Below are positions 8,568 through 16,531 of a stretch of DNA of 64,000 bases, one piece after another. Position 1 is the stretch's first letter; every line of letters starts with the position of its first letter. Under the pieces are notes generated by a model, which was given only the letters and a program-made list of their open reading frames with translations, had not been told where the DNA came from and searched no databases. The stretch spans positions 1,974,001-2,038,000 of the forward strand of contig NZ_CAHJXL010000001.1 in NCBI RefSeq assembly GCF_903645315.1, given 5' to 3'. The position numbers and the translations under genes are program-made. Source of the DNA: Victivallis sp. Marseille-Q1083. GTDB lineage: Bacteria > Verrucomicrobiota > Lentisphaeria > Victivallales > Victivallaceae.

Positions 8568-9092
8568 TCAATAAACCGCCTTGAAATTATTGGTTGTGCA
8601 ATCAATAACGAACGGCCGGACGCCGAGCTGCCCCGGCGTCGCCGGCTGTTCAAGGATATAACGGCGGCAGGTGCGGCCGTAAAGCGCCACCAGCTGTTCA
8701 AACAACCCACGGTACGGCGCGAATTTCGCGTCGTCAAGCTGTACGACGATCACGTCCCAGTCCCGGCCGTCGGTGCGCTCATGCTGCACCAGGCTGCCGA
8801 GCTCCAGCCGTTCCCAGATCCGCATGAAGCCGACGACGCTTCCGGCGTCCAGCGAATTGGCGAACGCGTGTTTGACCCGGCGCCGGAAAAGCGCGTCGCC
8901 TTCACCGGACAGCCTGGTGACGCCGCGGTGCCAGGCGAGCAGCGCCAGCACCGGCTGTGGACAACTCTCCGCATCGGCCAGCGCCGACAGCCGATCGAGC
9001 GCCGCCCGCAACCGGTCGAACATCGCGCCGGCGACCGCCGCCACGTTCCGGAGCACCGGCCCGTTCTGCCAGAATTTCAGTTTGATATCCAC
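8568..9092 (-). CDS. Tail protein I (P2 gpI family)
   Basis: 174 residues, matching the usual size of gpI, a baseplate protein acting with gpJ. Family features are SCPQPVLALLAWHRGVTRLS at about 45 and GFMRIWERLELGSLVQHERTD at about 90. The GTG start at 9092 overlaps the gpJ stop codon TAG by one base, which implies coupled translation. It is followed by the triple hairpin repeat rather than by fibre genes. Confidence 0.8.
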   Translation of the reverse strand: MDIKLKFWQNGPVLRNVAAVAGAMFDRLRAALDRLSALADAESCPQPVLALLAWHRGVTRLSGEGDALFRRRVKHAFANSLDAGSVVGFMRIWERLELGSLVQHERTDGRDWDVIVVQLDDAKFAPYRGLFEQLVALYGRTCRRYILEQPATPGQLGVRPFVIDCTTNNFKAVY

Positions 9093-10288
9093 TATTCAGC
9101 CTCCGTCACCGTTACGCTGGACAGCTTCGGCAACTCCAGAGCGGACGCAATGTCGCCGCGGTTGAATTGGATGCTCAACAGCCCCGGTACCGCCGCATGC
9201 AATTCGCTGGCCAGCCGGGAAAAACTGAACGTCGAGAACGGCCAGCAATGAGTCATTGTAAAATTTGAATTATCCCAGAACGCGCATTTTATCCGCTGTT
9301 GAATTTCGGTCTTTGCCGCAGCAGCGGCGGCGGCGTCCAGCGCGGTGTCGAGCCGGACGGTCGCGGTCAACTCGTAGTACGTAACCGGGATGGTCTTGCA
9401 TTGCAAATCGTCGCCGTGGCCGTGGTTGCCCCGGGCCGCGATGTAATCGTTGAGATCGGCCAGATAATCGGTAGGCACGGTGCCGGCGTCGAAAATGATA
9501 AAACAATCCGCCGAGCCCGGCCCGCGCGGCGCCGAATGGTCGAAGTACACCCGATCCGGCCGGACGCCGGCGCGTTCGGAGATCATCGCGCGATACTTCG
9601 CGTCGGTGTGCCAGTCGCCGACGCTCAAAAACCGGTCGCGGATCCGGAGCCGCAGCTCCCCGTCGGTCTCCTCGTCCGCCCCCGGCTGCGCCAGATAGTC
9701 GGCCGCGTTGGTCACGGCGCCGAGCCGCGGCACGTCCGAATCCAAAATTGAATAATAACCGGCGCCGAGGTTGTAGCCGCTGCCGGCCGCTTCGGCTTCG
9801 ACCGGCACGACGGCCGTTTCGGCGTCTTCGGCGATCACCGCCGCCGCGGTGGTGGCGACGCGGTAAATTGTGCCGTTTACGGCAATCGTCCGGACACGGG
9901 TTCCGGCCGGGATTTCGACGGGGCCGACCGCGCCGGCCGCGCGTGAAAAGGTAATTTTGCCGGTCATCTTGACCGCCGGCTTGCGGGTCAGCCCATGCAG
10001 CCAGGCGTGCAGGTCAAGCGCCGCGCCGGTCGCGGTCTTGACATAAAAGCCCGGAACCGCCGCCGTCACCAGATAGCGCGCCAGTTCGCGCGCCGGCGCC
10101 GCGACCGCCGACCGGACGAAACACCAGAACGCCGAATATTTCGACGGGTTGGCGATCGGCAGATGCGCGGCGTCGGCCAACTGCCGCATGTCGGATTCAA
10201 ACGCCGCGTCGTCGGCCGGAAAGCCCGCCGCGATCACGCCGTCGAAAAAGATTTTCTGCTCCGGCGTCAATTTGCTTCGATCAATCAT
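9092..10288 (-). CDS. Baseplate assembly protein J (P2 gpJ family)
   Basis: 398 residues from the ATG at 10288, preceded by AAAGGAGAG. Baseplate J hallmarks are VEIPAGTRVRT at about 140, AGSGYNLGAG at about 185, and the ETDGELRLRIRDRF block at about 230 followed by DRVYFDHSAPRGPGSADCFI. It forms the baseplate wedge with gpI. An earlier in-frame start exists but would overlap the DUF4160 promoter on the other strand. Confidence 0.9.
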   Translation of the reverse strand: MIDRSKLTPEQKIFFDGVIAAGFPADDAAFESDMRQLADAAHLPIANPSKYSAFWCFVRSAVAAPARELARYLVTAAVPGFYVKTATGAALDLHAWLHGLTRKPAVKMTGKITFSRAAGAVGPVEIPAGTRVRTIAVNGTIYRVATTAAAVIAEDAETAVVPVEAEAAGSGYNLGAGYYSILDSDVPRLGAVTNAADYLAQPGADEETDGELRLRIRDRFLSVGDWHTDAKYRAMISERAGVRPDRVYFDHSAPRGPGSADCFIIFDAGTVPTDYLADLNDYIAARGNHGHGDDLQCKTIPVTYYELTATVRLDTALDAAAAAAAKTEIQQRIKCAFWDNSNFTMTHCWPFSTFSFSRLASELHAAVPGLLSIQFNRGDIASALELPKLSSVTVTEAE

Positions 10289-10320
10289 GAAAAAAACTCT
10301 CCTTTCCGCACCGTTGCGGC

Positions 10321-10349
10321 TTGACAAATCGCCGATTCAGCGTTAATTT
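10321..10349 (+). promoter_or_regulatory. Candidate promoter of DUF4160 pair 1
   Basis: TTGACA, 17 bases, then TAATTT. It lies 64 bases before the DUF4160 start and points against the tail operon. Downstream, AAACCTAAACGCTTG resembles the AACCTAACGTTTG found inside the promoter of the second pair. Confidence 0.5.
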
Positions 10350-10412
10350 GCTGTATAAACCTAAACGCTTGGGTTTTAATTATTATGTTTTGCAGGAAAG
10401 GTTTTGAGAACA

Positions 10413-10649
10413 ATGCCGACGATACTGCGGATCGGGCCTTATCGGTTCTTCTTCTACAGCAATGAGGATGGCGAACCGATCCATGTTCACGTGATACGCG
10501 ATCAGGTCGAGGCGAAATTCTGGATAAAACCGGCGCGTCTTGCCACAAATAAAGGCTTTCCCGAGCATGAATTGCAGAAAATCGCCCAACTGGTTGCAGA
10601 AAATGAGGAGACCATAGAAAATGAGTGGAATTGTCGAAAAAGCCGCTGA
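10413..10649 (+). CDS. DUF4160 domain protein, copy 1
   Basis: 78 residues covering a whole DUF4160 domain. The pattern RIGPYRFFFYSNED followed by EPIHVHV and AKFWIKPARLA is characteristic. The ATG at 10413 has GGAAAGG upstream; an in-frame TTG 9 bases earlier is less likely. The last 29 bases overlap the next gene, DUF2442, its usual partner. The pair is inserted against the direction of the tail operon between DUF2590 and gpJ. The biochemical role is not established; such pairs are often suspected to be toxin-antitoxin-like. Confidence 0.8.
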   Translation: MPTILRIGPYRFFFYSNEDGEPIHVHVIRDQVEAKFWIKPARLATNKGFPEHELQKIAQLVAENEETIENEWNCRKSR

Positions 10650-10995
10650 AGTGCGGTTCATCAGCCCCGAAGGGCTGTATCTCATCGTGGAGGGGCGCGG
10701 TTATTTCGCGGCTTTCCGCGACTTTCCATATTTGGCCGACTTGCGCGGGCGTGAAGTGTTCGACCTCGAATATTGCGGAAACGGCCATATCCGCTGGGAT
10801 GCCGCCGATATCGACTTGAGCACCGAAATTTTGTCCGCGCCGGAGAAATTCCCGCTGGTGATGCACCCGGCGGCGAATCCCGCCGCGCAACTTGGGAAAC
10901 GCGGCGGCGCCGTCCGTTCCGGACGCAAAGCTGCCGCCAGCCGTTCCAACGGGGCCAAAGGGGGCCGTCCGGCTAAAAAGAAAATTCTCGCGTAA
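10621..10995 (+). CDS. DUF2442 domain protein, copy 1
   Basis: 124 residues. A DUF2442 domain occupies about 8-80 (FISPEGLYLIVEGRGYFAAF, YLADLR, IRWDAADIDLS). A basic tail, SRSNGAKGGRPAKKK, resembles an AT-hook and suggests nucleic-acid binding. Translation is coupled by overlap with DUF4160. A paralogous pair with the same tail lies at 18287-18896. Confidence 0.8.
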   Translation: MSGIVEKAAEVRFISPEGLYLIVEGRGYFAAFRDFPYLADLRGREVFDLEYCGNGHIRWDAADIDLSTEILSAPEKFPLVMHPAANPAAQLGKRGGAVRSGRKAAASRSNGAKGGRPAKKKILA

Positions 10996-11022
10996 CGCCG
11001 CATAAAAAGCCAGTCCCAACCC

Positions 11023-11053
11023 GACGGCCAGCAAAACGGCCGCCGCTTTTCTT
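11023..11053 (+). terminator. Candidate terminator of DUF4160/DUF2442 pair 1
   Basis: GACGGCC-AGCAAAAC-GGCCGCC is followed by GCTTTTCTTTT. The stem is imperfect. The segment is clearly homologous in base sequence to the terminator at 20220-20252 that closes the four-gene cassette. Confidence 0.5.
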
Positions 11054-11371
11054 TTATTCATATTGTAAAGCCTCCGAAAAAGTTCCAAATTCATACGTGC
11101 GCCCGGCCAGCAGATAGCCGCCGGCTTCGGCCGTCAATATCACTGAACCGGGAACAATCCGCTTGTCATCTTCGGCCAGCGCGACAATCTTCTGCTCCGC
11201 CAGCTTGCGCCGCGCCGGCGACCGTTCGCCGATCAGCGCCGTCAGCAGCCCGCTTTCCCGCAGCGCATGTTGCAGATCCTGCAAAATCACGTCGCGGTCG
11301 TAGATGATCCGCGCCTGCACATCGTCCAGCGCCAGGTCGTCATCCAGAATTTCAATATCCGAATAAATCAT
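11054..11371 (-). CDS. DUF2590 phage tail protein
   Basis: 105 residues. The body YDRDVILQDLQHALRESGLL, LIGERSPARRKLAEQK and AEDDKRIVPGSV matches DUF2590, which sits between tape measure and gpJ in HP1/K139-type phages and is probably a baseplate component. The stop overlaps an ATG (ATGAATAA), opening a short frame MNKRKAAAVLLAVGLGLAF that runs antisense to the inserted DUF pair. That frame may be the remnant of a gene cut by the insertion. Confidence 0.75.
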   Translation of the reverse strand: MIYSDIEILDDDLALDDVQARIIYDRDVILQDLQHALRESGLLTALIGERSPARRKLAEQKIVALAEDDKRIVPGSVILTAEAGGYLLAGRTYEFGTFSEALQYE

Positions 11372-11373
11372 TT

Positions 11374-11408
11374 CAGTTAAGAGTTGAAAGTTTGAAAGTT
11401 GAAAGTTA
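11374..11408. repeat. TTGAAAG repeat, left copy flanking four-helix gene
   Basis: AGTTAAGAGTTGAAAG, then TTTGAAAGTTGAAAGTT. This is the reverse complement of the array at 11810-12033, so the four-helix-bundle gene is bounded by inverted repeats. Confidence 0.75.
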
Positions 11409-11433
11409 TGGGAATCCGGACTACAGTATCCAT

Positions 11434-11799
11434 ATGAGCAGTCCGATTCAGGAAAAATCTTATCAGTTTGCGCTTCGCGTGGTTAAAATGTATCAACATC
11501 TGACCGTGGAGAAGCGGGAATTTGTGTTGTCCAAACAGGTGTTGCGCTCCGGTACCGGAATCGGCGCCAACGTCCGGGAAGCCAATGGAGCGCAATCCGA
11601 TCGGGATTTTCTTGCCAAGCTGACGATCTCGTATAAGGAAGCGTTGGAAACCGAATACTGGCTGATGCTTCTCCGTGACACGGATTACCTCTCTGGAGAA
11701 GCCGCTGAAAGTATTCTCAGAGACTGCCGCGAACTCATGCGCATGCTCGGCAGCGCCAAAATCACACTTCAAAATAAACTTCACAATACCACCTCCTGA
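11434..11799 (+). CDS. Four-helix bundle protein (S23/IVP family)
   Basis: 121 residues from the ATG at 11434; a longer in-frame start inside the repeat is less likely. The family pattern is clear: SYQFALRVVKMYQHL, then LSKQVLRSGTGIGANVREAN, DFLAKLTISYKEALETEYWL and ILRDCRELMRMLGS. Relatives are encoded in intervening sequences of 23S rRNA, and the Avd subunits of diversity-generating retroelements share the fold; no reverse transcriptase is present here. It lies on the plus strand inside the minus-strand tail operon, between inverted TTGAAAG repeats. No clear ribosome binding site is visible. The molecular function of stand-alone members is unknown. Confidence 0.8.
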   Translation: MSSPIQEKSYQFALRVVKMYQHLTVEKREFVLSKQVLRSGTGIGANVREANGAQSDRDFLAKLTISYKEALETEYWLMLLRDTDYLSGEAAESILRDCRELMRMLGSAKITLQNKLHNTTS

Positions 11800-11809
11800 C
11801 ATTTTCTCA

Positions 11810-12033
11810 ACTTTCAACTTTCAAACTTTCAACTCTCAACTCTACCCTCTCTCCGCCTTTTCTCCCCCAACTTTCAACTTTCAAACTTTCAACTCTTAAC
11901 TCTACCCTCTCTCCGCCTTTTCTCCCCCAACTTTCAACTTTCAAACTTTCAACTCTTAACTCTACCCTCTCTCCGCCTTTTCTCCCCCAACTTTCAACTT
12001 TCAAACTTTCAACTCTTAACTCTACCCTCTCCT
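11810..12033. repeat. 60-bp tandem repeat (CTTTCAA array)
   Basis: About three and a half units with an exact 60-base period. Each contains AACTTTCAACTTTCAAACTT, then TCAACTCTTAACTC and a pyrimidine-rich spacer CCCTCTCTCCGCC. The first unit differs from the others by one base. The array abuts the tape measure stop codon. Single relatives lie at 11374, 16532, 21640 and 22337. Confidence 0.9.
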
Positions 12034-12034
12034 C

Positions 12035-14245
12035 TTAGCTTTGCAGCATCATATAGTCTTCAAGTTCGCCCGGCCCCGGAAACGCGGTCGTGTTGATTGT
12101 AACGCCTCCATAGTTGGTGGTTCGATTGTTGACGCTGCTCCGGATGCCGCCGGCTGCCACGTCGGGATTGCGGCGCTGCGCGGTCGCCTGGGCCATCACC
12201 GGCTCGTTTTCGCGCATGTCCCGGACTTCGACGCTGCCGCCGCCGGTGATCCAGCTCCAGAATTTGCCGATCGCGCCGGTAACGGCGTCGATCACGCCGA
12301 GCACCGTATCCAGCGCCGCCCGGACGCCGCCGGCGACACCGTCCCAGATCCAGCCGAAAAAGTCGCCGATCGCCGTTCCTATCGCCCGGATTTTCTCCCA
12401 CAGCCAGGCGAAGCCGGCCGCGACAAAGTTCCAGACGCCGGAAGCGATATCTTTTATGACGTCCCATTTCCGGAACGCCAGGACAATCCAGCCGACCGGC
12501 CCCAGCAATGCCAACAGCCATTCACCGAAGCCGGCAAAGAAAGCCTTGAGCTTCTCCCAGCACCACGCCGCCGCGCCGACGACCGCATTCCAGCAATCGA
12601 CGGCGGCCGCCGCAAGGTCATCCCACCAGTAAACCAGCGCCGCAATCGCCGCAATCAACGCGACAATGCCGACGACCAGCCAAGTGACCGGGTTGGCCAG
12701 GAGAGCCGCCGTGAACGCCCAGACCGCCGCAATCGCCGGCAGCAGCGCCGCGTTCAGCAGCCAGACTGCGCCGGCGTAAACCAGCATGCCGACTTTCTGG
12801 GCGATCATCACGGTATTCTGCCACACCAGCGCACCGGCCAGCTTGATGTTCGTCCAAGTGAACATACGGCATAATTTCACCGCCGGCCCCATTGTTTTGG
12901 CCCACAACATTTGCGTAACCGCGTTCAGGCGCTGGGCGAAAGTCATCGAATGCGTCGCCGCCGAATTTTTCAGGCACCAGGCCCAGACAATCCGAAGTTC
13001 CATTCCCAAAGCACGGATAAATTTAATTACGCCCATAACAGTCATTGCCGCGCCCCATGCCGTGGAAAAACCGGTAATGGCGATTGCCGTCAACGCGAAA
13101 GCCCAGCGCAGCGGCGGCAGATTGTCCAGCAGCCAGGCAATCATCGACATGAATCCGGACGCCGCCCATAGCGCGGCATTGACCGCCGGCAGCAAAGTAC
13201 GCCCCAACGTGACCCGGATTGAATTCAGCATTCCCTTGAAAGAATCCAGTTGATCGGTCAGATCCTTTGCCATCTTCTGCGCCGGGCCGGTGTCGGACAC
13301 TTTTTGCAATGTGGCGATATTGTCGCGCAACGCGGAGGTTTTGCCGAGCATGGAGGTGATCGCCGCCACCGCCTCGTCGGAGCCGAACGCTTTTTTCAGC
13401 TGCTGCGCCTCCATGATATCGATCGTGTCGCCATAGCGCGCCTGAATTTTGTCGAGAATATCGGCCATCGGCAGCATGTTGCCGGAGGCGTCGGCAAAAT
13501 TCATGCCGAGCTTTTGACCGGCTTCGCCGGCCTTGCCGAGAAACGCCCGGTACTGCGTCGCGGCGACGCTGCCGGAGCCGGTCACGGTCTGCAGCATGCC
13601 GAGCACGCTCATCTGTTCGTCCATGCCGACGCCCTTGCTGGCGCCGGCCGCGCCCAGTTGCGCGAAAGCCGCCTGCATGTTCATGCCGTCGGTGCGGAAC
13701 ATCTTGACCGCCTCGGCGGTCTTGCCGGTCAACCGGTCAATCCACTCGGCCCGGCCGATTTTCGCCGCGTCTTTCTCGAATACGCCGAGCATCGTCGACA
13801 TGTAGCCGGTGATCGTCCCGGCGTCGGCTTTGGTCGCCCTGGCCAGCAGCGCGCTGTTGACGGTGAACTTGGCCAGTTCGCCGTTCTCCAGTCCCTGAAA
13901 CGCGCTTTGAATCGCATAACCGGATTCGACGATATCGGCCGCGCTGCCGCCGAACTCGCGGGAGAATTTCAATGCCTCTTTGCCGAGTTTCTGAATCTCA
14001 TCTTCCGCCGCCCCCAAGGAACGGATGCCGCCGAGCGCTTTCTCAAATTCCCGCGCCGGGCCGGTCAGGCCGTTCAATGACAGGACTGCTCCGGTTAACG
14101 CCGCACTGCCTTTGCCAAACATTACAAATGCTTCGCGGCTTTTTTCCTGTACCTTTTCCAGCGATTTGCACAACCCTTTCGACGGGCCGCTCAATTTATC
14201 CAGCAGCAATACGCTGAACGTTAATTTTTCCAATGCCGAGTTCAT
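12035..14245 (-). CDS. Tail tape measure protein (TP901 family)
   Basis: 736 residues. The TP901 core domain (GLTGPAREFEKALGGIRSLG, ADIVESGYAIQSAFQGLE, GTITGYMSTMLGVFEK) covers about 55-330. Several hydrophobic helices follow at about 370-600, typical of tape measures, which set tail length and cross the host membrane. No good ribosome binding site lies before the ATG at 14245. The IS110 insertion sits just upstream and may have removed or replaced the native leader. Confidence 0.9.
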   Translation of the reverse strand: MNSALEKLTFSVLLLDKLSGPSKGLCKSLEKVQEKSREAFVMFGKGSAALTGAVLSLNGLTGPAREFEKALGGIRSLGAAEDEIQKLGKEALKFSREFGGSAADIVESGYAIQSAFQGLENGELAKFTVNSALLARATKADAGTITGYMSTMLGVFEKDAAKIGRAEWIDRLTGKTAEAVKMFRTDGMNMQAAFAQLGAAGASKGVGMDEQMSVLGMLQTVTGSGSVAATQYRAFLGKAGEAGQKLGMNFADASGNMLPMADILDKIQARYGDTIDIMEAQQLKKAFGSDEAVAAITSMLGKTSALRDNIATLQKVSDTGPAQKMAKDLTDQLDSFKGMLNSIRVTLGRTLLPAVNAALWAASGFMSMIAWLLDNLPPLRWAFALTAIAITGFSTAWGAAMTVMGVIKFIRALGMELRIVWAWCLKNSAATHSMTFAQRLNAVTQMLWAKTMGPAVKLCRMFTWTNIKLAGALVWQNTVMIAQKVGMLVYAGAVWLLNAALLPAIAAVWAFTAALLANPVTWLVVGIVALIAAIAALVYWWDDLAAAAVDCWNAVVGAAAWCWEKLKAFFAGFGEWLLALLGPVGWIVLAFRKWDVIKDIASGVWNFVAAGFAWLWEKIRAIGTAIGDFFGWIWDGVAGGVRAALDTVLGVIDAVTGAIGKFWSWITGGGSVEVRDMRENEPVMAQATAQRRNPDVAAGGIRSSVNNRTTNYGGVTINTTAFPGPGELEDYMMLQS

Positions 14246-14322
14246 ATTTGACTTTTTCGGAATAGCGTTATATAGTAATGTCAGTTAAGTATTTGGCGCT
14301 TGTTAAACAACGGTGGTGAAAC

Positions 14323-14409
14323 ATGGGCATTTTAATAGTTTTTATAGGACTTGTTTGTCCGATTTTGTTCATCATCCTTGCTCCTATTATGAAAAAGTCA
14401 AGAGACTGA
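14323..14409 (+). CDS. Possible 28-residue membrane peptide
   Basis: ATG at 14323 after GGTGG. The peptide is one hydrophobic helix (LIVFIGLVCPILFIILAPIM) followed by KKSRD. It lies between the tape measure and the IS110 transposase on the opposite strand. It may be real or chance; no homologue is recognised. Confidence 0.25.
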   Translation: MGILIVFIGLVCPILFIILAPIMKKSRD

Positions 14410-15950
14410 CTCTTTCTTTGTTTGTATTTTTCCTGTTATTTGTTGTTATTTGCGAAACTCCGCCTCAAAGGGCAGAGGACTTCCATCTGTAAATATTTTT
14501 ACAGTCTTCCAATTAAAGATTATCTTCTGGTTGCGGTTCGGGCAAAAATCGGACACTATTATTGACGACAACTCTTGAATGAATTCAAGGTTTCGCATTT
14601 TGCTGTTCCACTCTGAAATAGCACTCGCAAACTGTTTTACATGATCCCCTCGGATCAAGGAGCAAACGAACGACGTGCTAAAAAGAACCGAATTTCACAG
14701 TCACAGCAAACAGAATCTCCGAAACTACTTAAATCTTATTCACTTGCGGATACCATGTAATCACGTTCCTGGAGCCACACGGCCCGAAGCGCATAGAGCA
14801 ATTTCTTGCCGATGATCGAAATAGCCCGTTGTGGACTGGCCCCCTTATGAAGCAAGGCTCCATATCTGGCCCGAATCTCCAGATTGTACGACACCGACCT
14901 CCACGCCGACTGGATCAGGATGGCATGCAGTTGCTTTTTCTTGCGATTCCCGGCGGATTTGACGGCCTCGTGTTCGCCGCTGCCGACCAACCTCGGTGCG
15001 AATCCCACATACGAGCTCAGCGAATCCTTGTCTTCAAAGCGCAGCAAGTCCCACAATTCGGCCTGCAGCATCACCGCCGTATGAAACCCGACGCCAGGTA
15101 TACTCTGTAGATGCTTCTGTACTTTGTCGCGCTTCAAACGCTTCAGACACCGCCGTTCATCGCGGATCACATGCAGTTTCTCTTCTCTGAGAAAACGCAG
15201 TTCCCGCAACATGCTCTGCAAGGCATAATCGTAACGCTTTGCCGCGTCCGCATACATCATTTTCAAAGAACTTCCAGACCAACTTCCAAACTTCAACCCC
15301 ATGAAATTCAGGTGTCCTTTGATCCGGTTTTTGACCCTGGTTATATTGCCGGTCAGTTTCGTTTCACGTCTGACCAGGTTTCTCAATTCCAAATTATCTT
15401 CAGGCGGAATATAGATCCCTTCCAATGTCCGGTTCTCCAGCTTCCGCGCCAATTGTCGGCTGTCCACGGCATCGTTCTTGCGGTCGCGCTCCTTGCCGCT
15501 GGTCGGCACGTCCGCCGGGTTGATTACGATATTCTCAATCCCGAGCTCACACAATCGCCGGTGCGCCCAGAATCCGCTGAATCCTGCCTCGTAAACGCTC
15601 CGGTACTCGGCGCCCGGATAGTTCATCTTCAGATACTTCGCCAACATCTCAGGGCTCGGATTCATGCTGAACTTGTCCAGTTCACGGTGGCAATGCCGCA
15701 AATTCACCACCCAACTTTCCTTGTGCACATCAATTCCGACAAATATCACTTGACCTTCGAACGATACCGTGCTACATTTTCTCATGGCTGATGTCTCCTT
15801 TTGTGATGTTTTAACTGTCTGCATGACTCTGTCCGTCAGAGCCGATGTCTTATTTTACAGTATCACATCTTTGAGAATCAGCCTCTTTCATTTCATAACC
15901 GCTACCTCATTCCTTTTTACCATAGCAACTGTTTTTTTCATTGCCGGAAT
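14410..15950 (-). mobile_element. IS110-family insertion sequence (ends not resolved)
   Basis: A transposase gene with AT-richer flanks lies between the tail chaperone and the tape measure, where P2/HP1-type phages have no such gene. IS110 elements usually lack terminal inverted repeats, so the borders given are approximate. Of the 310 bases upstream of the transposase (15786-16095), the part nearest the gene is where IS110-group elements encode their bridge RNA. The 326 bases downstream (14410-14735) hold only a weak 70-residue minus-strand frame. Confidence 0.5.
14736..15785 (-). CDS. IS110-family transposase
   Basis: 349 residues from the ATG at 15785 (AGGAGA, 9 bases spacing). The N-terminal DEDD RuvC-like domain is intact: GIDVHKESW (D), YEAGFSGFWAHRR (E), KNDAVDSRQLARKL (two D). 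The C-terminal Transposase_20 domain begins at LQSIPGVGFHTAVMLQAEL and contains YVGFAPR and SAGNRKKKQLH. These enzymes recombine DNA guided by an element-encoded bridge RNA. The frame is complete, so the element may be active. Confidence 0.92.
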   Translation of the reverse strand: MRKCSTVSFEGQVIFVGIDVHKESWVVNLRHCHRELDKFSMNPSPEMLAKYLKMNYPGAEYRSVYEAGFSGFWAHRRLCELGIENIVINPADVPTSGKERDRKNDAVDSRQLARKLENRTLEGIYIPPEDNLELRNLVRRETKLTGNITRVKNRIKGHLNFMGLKFGSWSGSSLKMMYADAAKRYDYALQSMLRELRFLREEKLHVIRDERRCLKRLKRDKVQKHLQSIPGVGFHTAVMLQAELWDLLRFEDKDSLSSYVGFAPRLVGSGEHEAVKSAGNRKKKQLHAILIQSAWRSVSYNLEIRARYGALLHKGASPQRAISIIGKKLLYALRAVWLQERDYMVSASE

Positions 15951-16095
15951 CCGCATGGTTTATCATACCGTTTTCTGTCCGCCTAACCACCCGGCCAATA
16001 TCGCATTCCGCCGCCGCCGGTGGCTGGATGATCACCCGAACGCGTCTAAAACTCCGTTTGACGAAACACTGGCGAAAATCAAATCCGGCAAATAA
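15871..16095 (+). CDS. Possible small membrane protein
   Basis: From the TTG at 15871, 74 residues: a hydrophobic helix (FITATSFLFTIATVFFIAGI) then a basic soluble tail (FRRRRWLDDHPNASK). An internal ATG at 15955 would give only the tail. It ends 1 base before the stop of the frameshifted tail chaperone on the other strand. There is no clear ribosome binding site and no family match that I recognise; its N-terminal part may be IS110 sequence. Confidence 0.3.
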   Translation: MRISLFHFITATSFLFTIATVFFIAGIRMVYHTVFCPPNHPANIAFRRRRWLDDHPNASKTPFDETLAKIKSGK

Positions 16096-16526
16096 TCACC
16101 CGCCGAACATCGTTTTCAACCGTTCCCAATAATCCCATTCCAGGAATTGCGCTTCGGCCAGGCAGTCCGCGTCGATCGGCCGGCCCGGGAACCATTTCCG
16201 GGCGTAGACGCAGAGCAACGCGTAACTGCCTTTGTCATTTTTCAATTGCTCGAAGCGCCGTCCGACTTTTTTAATTCAATCTCGACTTTCGGCCGGAACT
16301 CCTCGATCAGTTTGCCGGCGATATCCACCGCCAGCCCCTGGCCGATCAATTCGTTCAGCGCCGCGAGCTGCGCCTTGTCGGCCAATGCCCGGCGGACAAA
16401 ATTCGTCGCCGGCACCGTCTTGCTGGTCGCCTGGATCGCGTCGACAAATTCGTTATAAAGAGCCAGCGAAACATTAAACGCAAAATCAATCTTCCCGATA
16501 ATCAGAACAATACTTTTTTCTTTCAT
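16096..16526 (-). CDS. Tail assembly chaperone, -1 frameshift product
   Basis: Ribosomes reading the 95-residue chaperone frame and slipping -1 at A AAA AAG (16266-16272) continue for 56 more codons to the TGA at 16096-16098. The extension reads RRFEQLKNDKGSYALLC then WDYWERLKTMFGG. It has no start codon or ribosome binding site of its own. The product is about 143 residues and is the equivalent of P2 E+E' or lambda G-T, which escort the tape measure. Frameshifting is inferred from the motif, the position before the tape measure and the otherwise orphan frame. Confidence 0.7.
16242..16526 (-). CDS. Tail assembly chaperone (zero-frame product)
   Basis: 94 residues from the ATG at 16526 (EKSIVLIIGKIDFAFNVSLA onward). 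An alternative upstream TTG would start in the TTGAAAG repeat. Size and position between tail tube and tape measure fit the HP1/K139 tail chaperone. The sequence ends in VEIELKKSDGASSN shortly after the slippery site. Confidence 0.65.
   Translation of the reverse strand: MKEKSIVLIIGKIDFAFNVSLALYNEFVDAIQATSKTVPATNFVRRALADKAQLAALNELIGQGLAVDIAGKLIEEFRPKVEIELKKSDGASSN
16266..16272 (-). promoter_or_regulatory. -1 ribosomal frameshift site A AAA AAG
   Basis: In the chaperone reading frame the codons are TTA AAA AAG, giving the heptamer A AAA AAG, one of the most efficient bacterial -1 slippery sequences. The overlapping -1 frame is open for 56 codons downstream. No stimulatory hairpin was modelled. 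Confidence 0.75.
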
Positions 16527-16531
16527 GGTCT

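Noticed and set aside
8139-8574. Overlapping 130-210 codon frames in the repeat array
   Set aside because: Produced by a tandem repeat whose period is a multiple of three; the protein repeats merely follow the DNA repeats.
10285-11094. 269-codon minus-strand frame between DUF2590 and gpJ
   Set aside because: It is antisense to the well-supported DUF4160/DUF2442 pair. Only its first 25 codons (ATGAATAA overlap, hydrophobic helix) might be a remnant gene.
11434-11799. Avd subunit of a diversity-generating retroelement
   Set aside because: The fold is shared, but no reverse transcriptase, template repeat or variable repeat was seen in the window.
11807-12004. 65-codon frame with a 20-residue repeat
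   Set aside because: Direct consequence of the 60-base tandem repeat; no ribosome site.
11810-12033. CRISPR-like array
   Set aside because: Units are identical over the whole 60-base period, so there are no unique spacers, and no cas genes are near.
14446-14658. 70-codon minus-strand frame in the IS110 flank
   Set aside because: TTG start, no ribosome site and no recognisable family; more likely element or intergenic sequence.
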